A DNA stretch of 33,409 nucleotides from Rhizobium sp. BK376 (GCF_004341625.1 NZ_SLZG01000037.1:1-33409), one strand, 5' to 3'; numbered from the stretch's first letter, positions 1-9,181 are shown. The notes: generated by a model not told the origin, from the sequence alone. Program-made: numbers and translations.

Positions 1-87
1 CGCGGGTTACTCTCGGGAAGAGCCGGGTGCGGGAAATCCGCCCGCCCGGATCTGTGAGGGCGAAGCCGAATGGCATAGCTACTCGAC
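1..87 (+). ncRNA. Group II intron, 3' end (domains V and VI), truncated by window start
   Basis: Bases 20-53 read like catalytic domain V of a bacterial group II intron: an AGCCGGG arm, an inner GCGG/CCGC stem capped by a GAAA-containing loop, a short bulge, and a closing CCCGG-ATCT arm. Bases 54-87 fit domain VI: GAG pairs with CTC, GCC pairs with GGC across a GAAT loop, and an unpaired A at 81 lies seven bases from the likely 3' splice site after CTACTCGAC (87). The arm has A at 50 where the usual partner of the catalytic G is U, a small deviation. Any intron reverse transcriptase would lie upstream, outside the window. This is motif recognition by eye; a covariance search would settle it. 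Confidence 0.62.
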
Positions 88-145
88 CACGATCGAATCC
101 GCACATAATGCATGCGAAGTAAGGACAGGTGGACTTGCCGCGGGC

Positions 146-1970
146 ATGCGCTATCTTCATGGTATCGTTCGCAGACTCAAAGGACGCGAACGGCTGAGAG
201 ATAGTCTGCTCTTGCCCCAGCCGGAGTTAGGCAAGTCCGCTTTAAATGGCAGCGACCTTCAAGGTCAGCCCGATGGAAATTATCCCACGCCGTTGGCCAG
301 TCTGACAAAGGCGATCGCGGCAATGGGACGAGCCGAGACACCGGAGCAGGTCGTCGAGACAATTCGCATGGCAGCCCGCTCCCTCATCGGCTGTGAGGGA
401 ATTGCCATCATCCGCCGGGACGGCGACTACTGCCATTATATCGAGGAAGACGCGAGCGGCCCCTGGAAGGGCCACAAGTTTCCTGCCTCGGCGTGCATAA
501 GCGGCTGGTCGATGAATCGCCAAACGGTGGTTGTCCCTGACATATCGAAGGACTCGCGTATTCCAGGCGAACTCTATGCCGGACACCTTCGTGCGGGCCG
601 TCGCGATGGCCCCTGTCCGGATCGAAGATCCGATCGGCGCGATCGGTGCCTACTGGTCACGTCCCTCACGCCTGCCCAGTGGGAAGTAGACGTTCTTGAG
701 GCCCTCGCAGGGGCTGCGGCAACCGCTATCGAAAAGACGCGCGGCGCTCCGCACCCTTGCCGAAGCCGCGCCCAGGCCCCCCGACAAGCTGCCCGGCAGT
801 GCCGATAATCTCGATCGTGACATTGAAAGAGTTCAAGGAATAGCGGCCGTGCCGACGATTCTGAACGTCGTGCTTAGCATGACCGGGATGGGATTCGCCG
901 CGGTGGCTCGGGTGACGACATCCAGATGGATCGCCTGTCAGGTGCTCGATCCCGTCGGTTTCGGGCTTCAGCCGGGCGACGAGCTGCCGATCGAAAGCAC
1001 GCTCTGCAACGAGATCCGCGATCATCGGCAGGTGATTGTCATCGACGATGCACAAGAAGACCCGGTTTACCGGAACCATCACACGCCTCGAATCTACGGA
1101 CTTCGAAGCTATATCTCGATGCCCATCATCCTTGCCGATGGGCGCTTCTTCGGAACGCACTGCGCCATCGACGCCAATCCCGCAAAGCTGAACAATCCCG
1201 AGGTGCTTGGTGCCTTCAAGCTATTCGCGGAACTCATCGCTCATCATCTCGACGCCGACGACAGGCTCACGGCGACGCAACGCGCGCTTGAACGCGAGAA
1301 GGAGCTGTCCGAGCATCGCGAGCAGTTCATTGCAGTGCTGGGTCATGACCTACGCAATCCTCTCGCCGCCATCGACGCCGGGAGGTCCAGCTTGATGAGA
1401 CAGGGATGGACTGAGCGCAGCCCCCTGATGCTCGGTCTCATGAAATCGAGTATCGGCCGAATGAGCGCGCTCGTCGACAACGTTCTTGATCTCGCCCGCG
1501 CTCGGCTCGGCGCCGGAATCTCGCTGGATTTGCAGGAACACGATCTTGGCAAGACGCTTCGCGAAGTCGTCGACCAGCTGCGGATCGCCAATCCTGATCG
1601 CTAGATTGTCCTCGATATCGATCTCCCATCTCCGGTGGCCGTCGACCTTCTCCGGATCGCGCAGATGTTTTCCAATCTGGCTTCGAATGCGGTGACTCAT
1701 GGTGCCGAGGACCAGCCCGTGCGCATCAAAGCGGAGATCGAGGGCGGGCATCTTGAGATCTGCGTGATAAACGGCGGCGCGCCGATCGCTCCCGAAACGG
1801 TCGGAAAGCTCTTCCAGCCATTCCGCCGCGGCGACGCGGCGTCTGACACACAGGGACTCGGTCTCGGGCTGTACATCGCCTCGGAGATTGCCAAAGCGCA
1901 TGGCGGTACAATCGACGTGAGGTCGGACGAGATGGAGACGTGCTTCTCGTTCAGGATGCCACTGGCCTAA
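146..1970 (+). pseudogene. Broken GAF-GAF sensor histidine kinase
   Basis: One kinase is spread over several frames. A first GAF domain (ETIRMAARSLIGCEGIAIIR, then CISGW, VVVPDIS) runs from about 290. Its conserved continuation (FVRAVAMAPVRIEDPIGAIG) is in another frame at about 583-665, returns to the first frame for EVDVLEALAGAAATAIE, then shifts again near 738. A second GAF domain follows (about 800-1260), then a HisKA motif GHDLRNPLAAI near 1342. An in-frame TAG at 1602-1604 separates this from the ATPase domain (N-box SNLASNAVTHG, G-box GLGLGLYIASEIAKAHGG), which is in the same frame as the HisKA part. So there are three frame changes and one nonsense codon. No intact kinase can be made without correction; sequencing error is the alternative. 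It lies just downstream of the intron end. Confidence 0.8.
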
Positions 1971-2111
1971 TCGCTATCGGCATTGATCGTCCGACCATAG
2001 TTTCGGGCGGGCAGAACTTCGCTTCGTTACCTTAAGGATGTCTAATTAAGGTCATCTGCTTGTTTAAATTCGCAGCAAGCTATCTTCACCCGTATGGGCC
2101 AACCGGATTCA

Positions 2112-2507
2112 ATGATGAGAATTCTTATAGTCGAAGACGAATTTCTGATCGCAATGGATGTCGAGGACGCTGTGCGCTCTTTGGGTCACTATATCCTCGG
2201 TCCGGTCGGAACGCTCGACGATGCCAAGGCTGTCGGTTCCGATGCGGACGTCGCGCTTGTTGACGTACGGCTGCGGGATGGGGTCACCGGGCCTGCGATA
2301 GCAGACCATCTTCATGAAAGGGGCGTGACGGTCATATTCACCACAGGAAACCCCGAAGCAGTCATCGACTCGAAATCTGCGATCGGGATCCTGCCAAAGC
2401 CGTACGATCCTCATGCGGTAAATAGCGCCATAGAGTATGCCGTGTCACGAAGGGAGGGGCGCAATCCGGCTGTCCCTCGTGGGATGCTCAAGCTTTCTCG
2501 GGCGTGA
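2112..2507 (+). CDS. Receiver-only response regulator
   Basis: A single CheY-like receiver domain fills the 131 residues. The acidic pocket E8-D9, the phospho-acceptor D51 (in VALVDVRL), T77 and K96 (LPKPY) are all present, so it should be phosphorylatable. There is no DNA-binding or enzymatic output domain. The pattern VEDEFLIAMDVEDAVRSLG resembles the receivers found beside HWE-type kinases in rhizobia. ATG codons exist at 2094, 2112 and 2115, none with a strong ribosome site; 2112 is chosen because the receiver begins at once. It follows the broken kinase by 141 bases and may have been its partner. A weak half-match to the shared palindrome (TAAGGT) lies near 2047-2052. Confidence 0.8.
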   Translation: MMRILIVEDEFLIAMDVEDAVRSLGHYILGPVGTLDDAKAVGSDADVALVDVRLRDGVTGPAIADHLHERGVTVIFTTGNPEAVIDSKSAIGILPKPYDPHAVNSAIEYAVSRREGRNPAVPRGMLKLSRA

Positions 2508-2567
2508 ATGACCCGTGGCAACCCAGCCTTTCAACTGAGGGAAATGGAAAATGCCAGGAGCGTAAAC

Positions 2568-2927
2568 ATGAGCCCAACACACACGGGAGGATGTCGATGT
2601 GGTGCAGTCAGGTTCGAAGCAGGTGGGGAGCCGATTTGCGCAACATACTGTCATTGCAGTGACTGCCGACGGGCCAGCGGTGCGCCGCTCTCGGCATTCG
2701 TTGGATTCCTGACCGACAATGTCCGTTTTCACGGGAGCAGGGGAGCATCCTACGGAAATCATCCCGTTCAAAGAAGCTTCTGCTCGGCTTGCGGCGCACC
2801 CATCGCCTATGTCGACGCTCGCCTGGAGGAGCAGATTTTCTTCGTGCTCGGTGCGATGGACCGTCCTGAACTGTATCCACCCACGGTTCACGGATACGTT
2901 GGCGAGCAGCTTCCGTTCCTGACATAA
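2568..2927 (+). CDS. GFA/CENP-V family zinc-binding protein
   Basis: The 119-residue product carries the cysteine pattern of the glutathione-dependent formaldehyde-activating (GFA) fold: C9-x-C11 in GGCRCGAVRF, C28-H-C30-x2-C33 in YCHCSDCRR, and C72-x2-C75 in FCSACGAPI. These bind zinc in the family. Most members are not true formaldehyde-activating enzymes and are of unknown substrate, so a catalytic role is not claimed. The start at 2568 is chosen over the longer frame because AGGAG (2556-2560) sits seven bases before this ATG and the domain begins directly after. It could be co-transcribed with the preceding receiver gene, whose stop is 60 bases upstream. Confidence 0.85.
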   Translation: MSPTHTGGCRCGAVRFEAGGEPICATYCHCSDCRRASGAPLSAFVGFLTDNVRFHGSRGASYGNHPVQRSFCSACGAPIAYVDARLEEQIFFVLGAMDRPELYPPTVHGYVGEQLPFLT

Positions 2928-3336
2928 ACGACGGACTGCCGCGACCCCAGAAGAACACCGTGCCCAGACCTCCTGGCGCCGATTAACCTCGGTACTGCGC
3001 CTTAGCGATGCGAATTGTGTCTCCTCCGCAGCGCGGGAGAATCCTGCGCCAAGAGCGTGATGACGCAGGCGTGCCCTGCTACTTCTGCCTAGGCTGCTTT
3101 GGGTCTGAACCTGCTGCTACCTGTCGCCCCTCCCGGTATGCGGCAACTGCCTCGAACAATGTTAGGGCAGCTTTTCGGACCTCCTCCTGGAACGCCTGGT
3201 CTCTTTCGTAGGACACGTGGTTGGTAGCGTAGGGCTCGCAGTAACCGCACGTGGACCTACCATGTCGCTGAATGCGATCTTTCTGGCGCCCCCGCCGAGA
3301 GTGCGAGAAAAGTCCTGCAGTTGATGGGCGAACTCG
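2928..3336. other. Region without a confident gene; possible remnant on minus strand
   Basis: No gene with a ribosome site and a family match is seen. A minus-strand frame ending at 3079 reads CGYCEPYATNHVSYERDQ followed by an amphipathic helix (FQEEVRKAALTLFEAVAAY), which looks coding, but the only nearby ATG (about 3261) is in a different frame. On the plus strand, bases 3268-3430 have an open frame reading SARKVLQLMGELGDWAAGE that overlaps the next gene in another phase. Either may be a decayed gene. Confidence 0.3.
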
Positions 3337-3645
3337 GTGACTGGGCAGCCGGTGAGATTGTCGCACGCCATCGCCGCGACGAGGAGCGGCTCCGAATGGG
3401 GGCACTTCGATCTGAAGCCGCAACTGACGCCGTCGCAGATGTTGGTCGGGATTCTTAAGAAGCAACCCGGTCCGTCCCTTGGAGAGATCGCCGACAGCAC
3501 GGGTCTGACGGGATCGGACGCCGCCGCGATCGTGGGCAGGCTGTGCGACGCCGATATCATAGTAGCGGGCCGCGTCGAAAACCGCTTCAACCTGAGCGCC
3601 TCCGAGAAGGCACGGTATGAACGGGCTTTGAAAGGCGAAATCTAG
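3337..3645 (+). CDS. Small winged-helix-like hypothetical protein
   Basis: A 102-residue frame from a GTG codon. The C-terminal two thirds resemble a MarR-type winged helix: LTPSQMLVGILKKQPG, then the helix-turn-helix-like SLGEIADSTGLTGSDAAAIV, then a wing-like RVENRFNLSASEKARYERAL. The N-terminal 25 residues look unstructured and no ribosome site precedes the GTG. An open plus-strand frame in another phase ends within it, so this may be the downstream part of a frameshifted regulator. Its target, if any, is unknown. Confidence 0.4.
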   Translation: MTGQPVRLSHAIAATRSGSEWGHFDLKPQLTPSQMLVGILKKQPGPSLGEIADSTGLTGSDAAAIVGRLCDADIIVAGRVENRFNLSASEKARYERALKGEI

Positions 3646-3911
3646 GTTTTCGGACGTTTCGTCTGCATATCTCCGACACCGTTTGATCCGGCCGCCTTCT
3701 CTGATTGGGAGAAGAAGGTCGATGAGGCGGTGTTCCGCTTGCACCTTCGCTGACCTGGAAACGCCTTGCAAAAAACAAGCGCCGGATTTGAAAAGGCATT
3801 TTTGAAAGAGCCGCAATGGGCTCGTCGACGTCTCTCTTGACTGGGCGTCGCTCAGGCGGCCGATGCGCGACCAATGACGCGGTGGCAGCGCTGCTCGTGC
3901 ACGAGCAAGCG

Positions 3912-4214
3912 TTAATGGACCACCGCAGCTTTCTTCACCCGTTCAATAAGGGCCTCCACGGTTCCGATAAGGCATCCAGCCCGCCGCAAAATGAGGATGC
4001 CGTGCTCTTGTTTAGCGATCTCGTCAGAAAGCTCTTCCATACAGTATGCTATTTCCGCCAGATTGGCACCGAGGTCATCACGGTCGATACTGTATGCCGC
4101 TCGCGATAGCCTACTTATGCATTCTGTGTAGCGGGCGATGACGAGGAGACGTAAGCTGGAGCGCCCGCATAGTGCCGACGCCCTCGCCACCCGAGGTTTC
4201 CTTTTCGTCGTCAT
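3912..4214 (-). CDS. Hypothetical protein, 100 residues
   Basis: I do not recognise a family. The start at 4214 is supported by GGAG seven bases upstream of the ATG on the minus strand. The N-terminus is basic (MTTKRKPRVARA); the rest is predicted mostly helical, with an acidic stretch LGANLAEIAYCMEELSDEIA followed by a helix ending in EALIERVKKAAVVH. The organisation suggests a small soluble helical protein. There is no close neighbour on the same strand except the small frame at 4332-4715, which lies 117 bases upstream. Confidence 0.45.
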   Translation of the reverse strand: MTTKRKPRVARASALCGRSSLRLLVIARYTECISRLSRAAYSIDRDDLGANLAEIAYCMEELSDEIAKQEHGILILRRAGCLIGTVEALIERVKKAAVVH

Positions 4215-4331
4215 GCAACGCTCCAATCTCTGCGCCGGCCGCCCTTGTCGAGCGACGGCTGCCAAATGATTTCACAAATCATATTTTCTCTCCTGATCCG
4301 GCAGCTTTTCTCAAACGAAACGCTCCGAAAA

Positions 4332-4715
4332 TTAATCCGCTGATTGGCTCGCCAATGGATGCAAGGGCGCGAGCGGCCTTTTTACCCGGGAGGTGCGTGC
4401 AGATCGGGGAGAGGTGACCGCCGTTCCGCTTTGACCGATGTCGCTGTCACCAGCCGCCCGCGTTTCCCACGCAGTCTGCGGTCTCGCAACCGAAAAAGTA
4501 TGTTTCGATATCACCGCATCCGCCGCCAGCGGTGTCTTTTGCGACCATTGCGGAGATTCAGAAAGATAGAAAACGCGCACGCTTGGTCTGGCTGCCTGAA
4601 GATCTACCCGGCATATCAGCGTCGTCACGGTCGCCGCCATTCCCAGGAAAACGACCCACGCCGGAAAGCTTGAATAGCATTCCTCAGGCGTTTCAACGGA
4701 TCTCCACTTCGCCAT
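4332..4715 (-). CDS. Hypothetical small protein with one membrane segment
   Basis: The start at 4715 has AAGGAG seven bases upstream on the minus strand, a strong ribosome site, and is preferred to the longer open frame. Residues 18-40 (FPAWVVFLGMAATVTTLICR) form a single hydrophobic segment suited to the inner membrane. The remainder is rich in Ser, Ala, Arg and Pro without a recognisable domain, so the true end of the original protein may differ. Function unknown. Confidence 0.35.
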   Translation of the reverse strand: MAKWRSVETPEECYSSFPAWVVFLGMAATVTTLICRVDLQAARPSVRVFYLSESPQWSQKTPLAADAVISKHTFSVARPQTAWETRAAGDSDIGQSGTAVTSPRSARTSRVKRPLAPLHPLASQSAD

Positions 4716-5065
4716 GTCGCGCTCCTTCGTCGATCGCAGCGTGCCCTTGTTTTGGAGATCCCGGTCGAGGCAACACGCTGGCGCTCTTCCGGGAACCGTC
4801 GATTTGCAAATCTGCTTCTCGACCCACCGCAATCAGCATAGGAGTTGATGAGACGTCGGCTATTATACGCAAGTGTATTCGGGCAATTCCTTCGGAGTGT
4901 CGTGTCGCACTCGACAACACAAGCGCGATTTGTTCCAACTGCGCGTAGGATCGGCTTAACATCGAAGTATTGACTTGCTTCGAAAAGGACGATGAAAGTA
5001 GTAGCCGCCGAGTAACTTTCAATCGCAATACCGTTTGCTACGAAGTGACGGAGACTGCTTCGAAA
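4716..5065. other. Intergenic region upstream of the large PAS kinase
   Basis: Between divergent genes. It holds a perfect inverted repeat TGTCG-CACT-CGACA (4903-4916) and, at 4865-4878, ATAC-N6-GTAT. The latter sits in TATTATACGCAAGTGTATTCGG, which resembles the palindrome found elsewhere in the window except that the half-sites are two bases further apart. Either could be an operator for the kinase gene. No EcfG-type promoter was found here. Confidence 0.3.
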
Positions 5066-8000
5066 ATGGCTCCAGACATAAGTGCGGCGGACTTGAAGTT
5101 CGAGAGCATCGTTCACGCTCTTCCCGGAATGGTATTGGTGACCGACCCGGACGGCGTAAGCGAGTTCGTCAACCGTCCCTGGTGCGACTACACGGGCTTA
5201 TCGAACGCGGATTCACTTCACACTGGATGGCAGGCAGCAATCCATGACGACGATTCCGCGCGTTTTTTTCGGGAATGGGAACAGACTTCCAAGAGCAGAT
5301 CACCCGGCAAGATCGAAGCGAGGATTCGACGAGCCGATGGAGAATTTCGTTGGCACCTCTTCTCGGTTTCTCCGATTGGCGGGACGACGGGCCGCGCCCA
5401 CTGGTGCTGGCTGGTCACCTACTCGGACGAAGCCCGCACGACGTCCGAAGACTTGCCCGATGGTCGTCTTCGGCGTTTCATGGACACGCTCCCCACACAG
5501 ATCGTCTTCATGACACCGTCGCTCGAAGTGGAATTCGTGAACGAACGCGTTATCGAATTCTATGGCCGGTCCCTCGAGCAATTGCGAAAGTATACCGAGC
5601 CGCAGACGGTTAATCATCCGGACGACCTGCCGATGATCATCGAGAAGCTTCGGTTGCTGGTCGACGAGGGGCAGGACTGGGCGAACCAGAGCCGCATGCT
5701 GCACGCGGACGGGACCTATCGATGGGTTGGGTCGGAAATGGTGCCATCCAAGGATGCTCAGGGAAACATAGTCAGATACGTGTCCGTTCAGGTTGACGTA
5801 CATGAACTCGTCCAGGCGAGGGCGCTCCTTGCTGGAGAAGTAAGCATCCTGAAGATGGTCGCTCTAGGTGCGCCACTGCAACAGGTACTCGCTGCGGTCT
5901 GCGATCTCGTGGACGATCTGGGCGTCGGGGCATGCGGCGTCCTCATACTCCGCTCCGGCGGGACGCTGTTCGAAGGCGGCGGCGCGAGCAAGGGAATTCG
6001 AGATGGACTTTGGAACTTCTTCGAAGGGATGACCATAGATCCGTCGGCCGATCCCTCCTCGGCCGCCGCCAACGAAGGCAGGGCGAAGGAACAAATTGTT
6101 GTGGCGGAAGACCCGAGATGGTCGGCGTCCAAGTGGTCGGAGGTCGTCCGGGGATTCGGATTCCAATCAAGTTGGGCAATACCGGTTCCTTCGAAAGCCG
6201 GAGGACCATCCGGTATTTGGAACATATTCCGGAGGACCCTGGGTCCGCTGAAGCCGGAGGAGCAACAGATCGTCGATCGAGTGACGACCCTGATAGGTAT
6301 TGCGATTGACCGGGCGCAGGTGGACGAGGAACTTCGTGAAAGCGAAGCCCGTCTCCGTCGCGCGAACGCACAATTGGCACAGGGCGAGCGGATCAGTTCA
6401 GCCGGAAGCTTCACGACAGATCTTCTTCTCGACGAACAGACTTGGTCAGAAGAACTCTACAGGGTACTGGAGGTGAGCCCCGATGCCCGGCCGACCGTCC
6501 AGGCGGTGCGCGAACGCGTACATCCTGACGACGTCGCTTTTTTCGACGAACAGATAGAGCGAAGCGCAAAAGGAGCGGCGGCCGACTTCACCTTTCGCAT
6601 CGTGACTCCCTCGGGTGCAGTAAAGCATCTTCGCGGTCTCGCGGAGATTATCGATCACGTAAACGGCCGTCCCATTTTCATGGGCGTTGTTCAGGATGTT
6701 ACGGCGATCAAGCAGGCCGAACTCGCACTTCGCGCCCGAGAAACCGAGCTGACGGAGGCCTACGGGTACCTGGAACAAGCCCAGCGTCTGAGCAGGACTG
6801 GAAGCTTTACTTGGGACGTTCATGCCGACCTGCACAATTGGTCGGAAGAGATTCGACGCATATTCGGCTTCGATCTCGACGCTTCCGTAACGATGGATAT
6901 GATCCGGGGGGCGGTTCATCCGGACGACATGGAGGCGGTGGCCAGCGTCATCGGCGGTGCCTACGAAGGCCGGGACTTCGATCTCGTATTCAGGATCCGG
7001 ACGGAGGCTGACGACGTCCGGTATGCCCATGTGGTTGGCCACAGAATAGAAAGCATCCCGGACCGGCCGGTTTTCCTGGGGGCGCTGCAGGACGTCACAG
7101 AAAGCAAGTCGGCGGAAGCCGCTCTGAAGGCAAGCGAGGCAGAGTTGTTGCGCGCTAACAGCTATTTGTCGACCGCGCAGACATTGAGCAAGACGGGAAG
7201 TTTTTCCTGGCAGGTGGAGGACAGACAAACGCAATGGTCGCCGGAGATGTCCCGCATTTTTGGCGAAGGTCCGTTCGCTGGCGAATGCTTCGGAGTGAAG
7301 GTCGAGCAGGTTCATCCGGAGGACCGATCCATCTTCGAAGCGATAATAGCAGATGCGACGACCGGCCACGAATTCGATTGCGAGTTTCGACTTCTGTATT
7401 CGCCATCACTACTCAAGATCGTTCACGTTGTCGGGCACGTGCATGAGAACGGTGCGGCGGGTTTGCTCTACGTCGGCGCCGTCCAGGATGTGACGGAGTT
7501 GAGGAAGGGGGAGGCGGCGCTGAGCGAGGCTCGATCCGAGCTTGCCCACTTTGCCAGAGTGACGACGCTCGGAGCCCTTACGGCGTCCATAACTCACGAG
7601 ATCGGCCAGCCGCTCTCGGGCATCATGATGAACGCGAACGCGGGGTTGCGAATGCTTACCATGGCTCCCCCGGACGTCGAAGGCGCTTCGGACACGATCA
7701 GGCGTACGATCAGGGATACTGACCGCGCGTCTCAGGTGATCAATCGGCTTCGCGCGCTCTTTTCGCGGACGCAGAAGGCGACGGAGCCGACCGACTTGAA
7801 CGAGGTGGCGCGCGAGGTTATCGCGCTGACATCACGTGAGCTTCTCCGTAACCGTATAATCCTTCAGACCAATCTGGCTACGGAGCTTCCTCTCGTGAAA
7901 GGCGACCGGGTGCAGTTGCAGCAGGTCGTACTCAACTTGTTGCTGAATGCTGCCGACGCAATGGCGGAGGTTGAAGGGCGGCCGCGGTCGTTGCTGGTAA

Positions 8001-8299
8001 GCACAGGATCAGCCGACGACAGCGTCTATTTGTCGGTGCGCGACGAAGGGGTCGGCGTCGAACCTGATGCTTTGGCGAAACTGTTCAACGCCTTCTACAC
8101 AACTAAGACACACGGAATGGGCGTTGGCCTTTCGATCAGCAAATCCATCATCGAAAGTCATCGCGGGCGGATCTGGGCGGCCGCGAATGCGGGGCCGGGG
8201 GCCACGTTCTCCTTTGCGATCCCCGCGATAACGAGAACGCGTGCAGAACCGGGAAATCAGAATGAGCGCGATCCGACGCAGGGCGTCACGAAGATCTGA
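5066..8299 (+). CDS. Multi-PAS/GAF sensor histidine kinase (FixL/TodS-type transmitter)
   Basis: A 1077-residue cytoplasmic-looking kinase with no membrane segment. Order of domains: PAS about 10-125, PAS 134-255, GAF 258-415, then three similar PAS domains (441-552, 572-681, 704-815) each opening with a RxSxxGSFxW-like motif and containing VHPDD or VHPED, then HisKA with phospho-acceptor H844 in ITHEIGQPLSG, and an ATPase domain (about 946-1055; N-box QQVVLNLLLNAADAM, DEGVGVEP, GMGVGLSISKSIIESH). The family H-box usually has N where this protein has G (HEIGQPL). The frame is open upstream to a TTG at 4970, but 5066 is the first ATG and lies just before the first PAS domain. Stacked PAS and GAF domains suggest small-molecule or redox sensing; the signal is unknown. 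The FixJ-type regulator at 15372-16178 is the likeliest partner class in this window. Confidence 0.92.
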   Translation: MAPDISAADLKFESIVHALPGMVLVTDPDGVSEFVNRPWCDYTGLSNADSLHTGWQAAIHDDDSARFFREWEQTSKSRSPGKIEARIRRADGEFRWHLFSVSPIGGTTGRAHWCWLVTYSDEARTTSEDLPDGRLRRFMDTLPTQIVFMTPSLEVEFVNERVIEFYGRSLEQLRKYTEPQTVNHPDDLPMIIEKLRLLVDEGQDWANQSRMLHADGTYRWVGSEMVPSKDAQGNIVRYVSVQVDVHELVQARALLAGEVSILKMVALGAPLQQVLAAVCDLVDDLGVGACGVLILRSGGTLFEGGGASKGIRDGLWNFFEGMTIDPSADPSSAAANEGRAKEQIVVAEDPRWSASKWSEVVRGFGFQSSWAIPVPSKAGGPSGIWNIFRRTLGPLKPEEQQIVDRVTTLIGIAIDRAQVDEELRESEARLRRANAQLAQGERISSAGSFTTDLLLDEQTWSEELYRVLEVSPDARPTVQAVRERVHPDDVAFFDEQIERSAKGAAADFTFRIVTPSGAVKHLRGLAEIIDHVNGRPIFMGVVQDVTAIKQAELALRARETELTEAYGYLEQAQRLSRTGSFTWDVHADLHNWSEEIRRIFGFDLDASVTMDMIRGAVHPDDMEAVASVIGGAYEGRDFDLVFRIRTEADDVRYAHVVGHRIESIPDRPVFLGALQDVTESKSAEAALKASEAELLRANSYLSTAQTLSKTGSFSWQVEDRQTQWSPEMSRIFGEGPFAGECFGVKVEQVHPEDRSIFEAIIADATTGHEFDCEFRLLYSPSLLKIVHVVGHVHENGAAGLLYVGAVQDVTELRKGEAALSEARSELAHFARVTTLGALTASITHEIGQPLSGIMMNANAGLRMLTMAPPDVEGASDTIRRTIRDTDRASQVINRLRALFSRTQKATEPTDLNEVAREVIALTSRELLRNRIILQTNLATELPLVKGDRVQLQQVVLNLLLNAADAMAEVEGRPRSLLVSTGSADDSVYLSVRDEGVGVEPDALAKLFNAFYTTKTHGMGVGLSISKSIIESHRGRIWAAANAGPGATFSFAIPAITRTRAEPGNQNERDPTQGVTKI

Positions 8300-8301
8300 C
8301 A

Positions 8302-8327
8302 AGCGACCAGGAAACGTGCCGGTCGCT
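8302..8327 (+). terminator. Terminator-like hairpin after the PAS kinase
   Basis: AGCGACC (8302-8308) pairs perfectly with GGTCGCT (8321-8327) across a 12-base loop, two bases after the kinase stop codon, and is followed by GTTTGT. The T tract is weak, so Rho-independent termination is plausible but not certain. Confidence 0.45.
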
Positions 8328-8545
8328 GTTTGTCCCCCGAGATAATCGCTCGTCGACGCGGTCTTCTATGGGGGCGGATTATCGCTCCGACCCTTGCGAT
8401 GCCGTCCTCGGACCCCGTATTCGCCAGTTGATTCAATGATGTCGATGACACTTTCGTGCAATGGCAATCGCGAATCCAGCCCTCTACCTTTCGACCGTCA
8501 ATCATCGCGATGGACGGTATAAGTAAATTGTTGAAGGAGAAAGGA

Positions 8546-9103
8546 ATGAGCAGCGCAACGTTTCAGGAAGGCACGACGATAAGCATAGGGATCGGCGTGC
8601 CTACGCCGATGAGCCTCGAACTTATGGTCATTCCCGTCTCGGACGTCGAGCGGTCCAAGCGCTTCTATGGAGCTATTGGATGGCGCCTTGACATCGATCA
8701 CGCGCCGAGTTCCGATTATCGAATTGTACAATTTACTCCGCCGGGTTCCGCTTGCTCCATCATGTTCGGCACGAACATCTCGTCGGCCAAGCCCGGAGCC
8801 GCCCATGGTCTCCATCTCGTCGTGTTCGACATTGAAAACGCCGTGGAGGATTTGCGTCGACGCGGGGTCGAGGTCGAGAAAGTTTTCCATGACGTCGGTG
8901 GGATATTCCATCACGCAAACGGAGTGGGTATCGAGCCTGGGCCAAATCCTCAGCGCAAAAGCTACGCTTCCTATGCGACCTTCGAGGATCCGGATGGGAA
9001 CGCTTGGACCCTGCAGGAAGTGACCGCACGTCTTCCCGGCCAGCCCGGAGACAAGAGTTTTACATCCCAGTTGAGCCAGGCAGTCTGGGGTGAGAAAGCA
9101 TAG
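8546..9103 (+). CDS. VOC-fold (glyoxalase/bleomycin-resistance superfamily) protein
   Basis: The 185-residue product has one VOC module: SLELMVIPVSDVERSKRFYG opens the first beta-alpha-beta unit, then GWRLD, FTPPGSACSIMFG, GLHLVVFDIENAVEDLRRRGVEV and FEDPDGNAWTLQEVTARLPG. Family members bind a metal and act on small electrophiles or sequester drugs; substrate is not predictable. Start 8546 has AAGGAGAAAGGA directly before it. It is a paralogue of the protein at 9841-10497 but lacks that protein's C-terminal extension. No EcfG-type promoter was found upstream; the gene lies 246 bases after the kinase stop. Confidence 0.88.
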   Translation: MSSATFQEGTTISIGIGVPTPMSLELMVIPVSDVERSKRFYGAIGWRLDIDHAPSSDYRIVQFTPPGSACSIMFGTNISSAKPGAAHGLHLVVFDIENAVEDLRRRGVEVEKVFHDVGGIFHHANGVGIEPGPNPQRKSYASYATFEDPDGNAWTLQEVTARLPGQPGDKSFTSQLSQAVWGEKA

Positions 9104-9181
9104 GGCGCTTCACGCACACCTCCCGCCCGATTTGTTCTTTGATCGACGCCTATGGGCAATGCAGGCACGCCGGATCTACGG

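Noticed and set aside
2026..2054. Possible further copies of the shared palindrome upstream of the first receiver gene
   Set aside because: Only half-sites (TTACCTTAAGGA, TAATTAAGGTCA) match; not counted as sites.
4970..5065. Longer N-terminus for the first PAS kinase
   Set aside because: It would need a TTG start with no ribosome site, and the added residues precede the first PAS domain without a recognisable feature.
6446..7369. 307-residue minus-strand open frame
   Set aside because: Shadow of the first PAS kinase.
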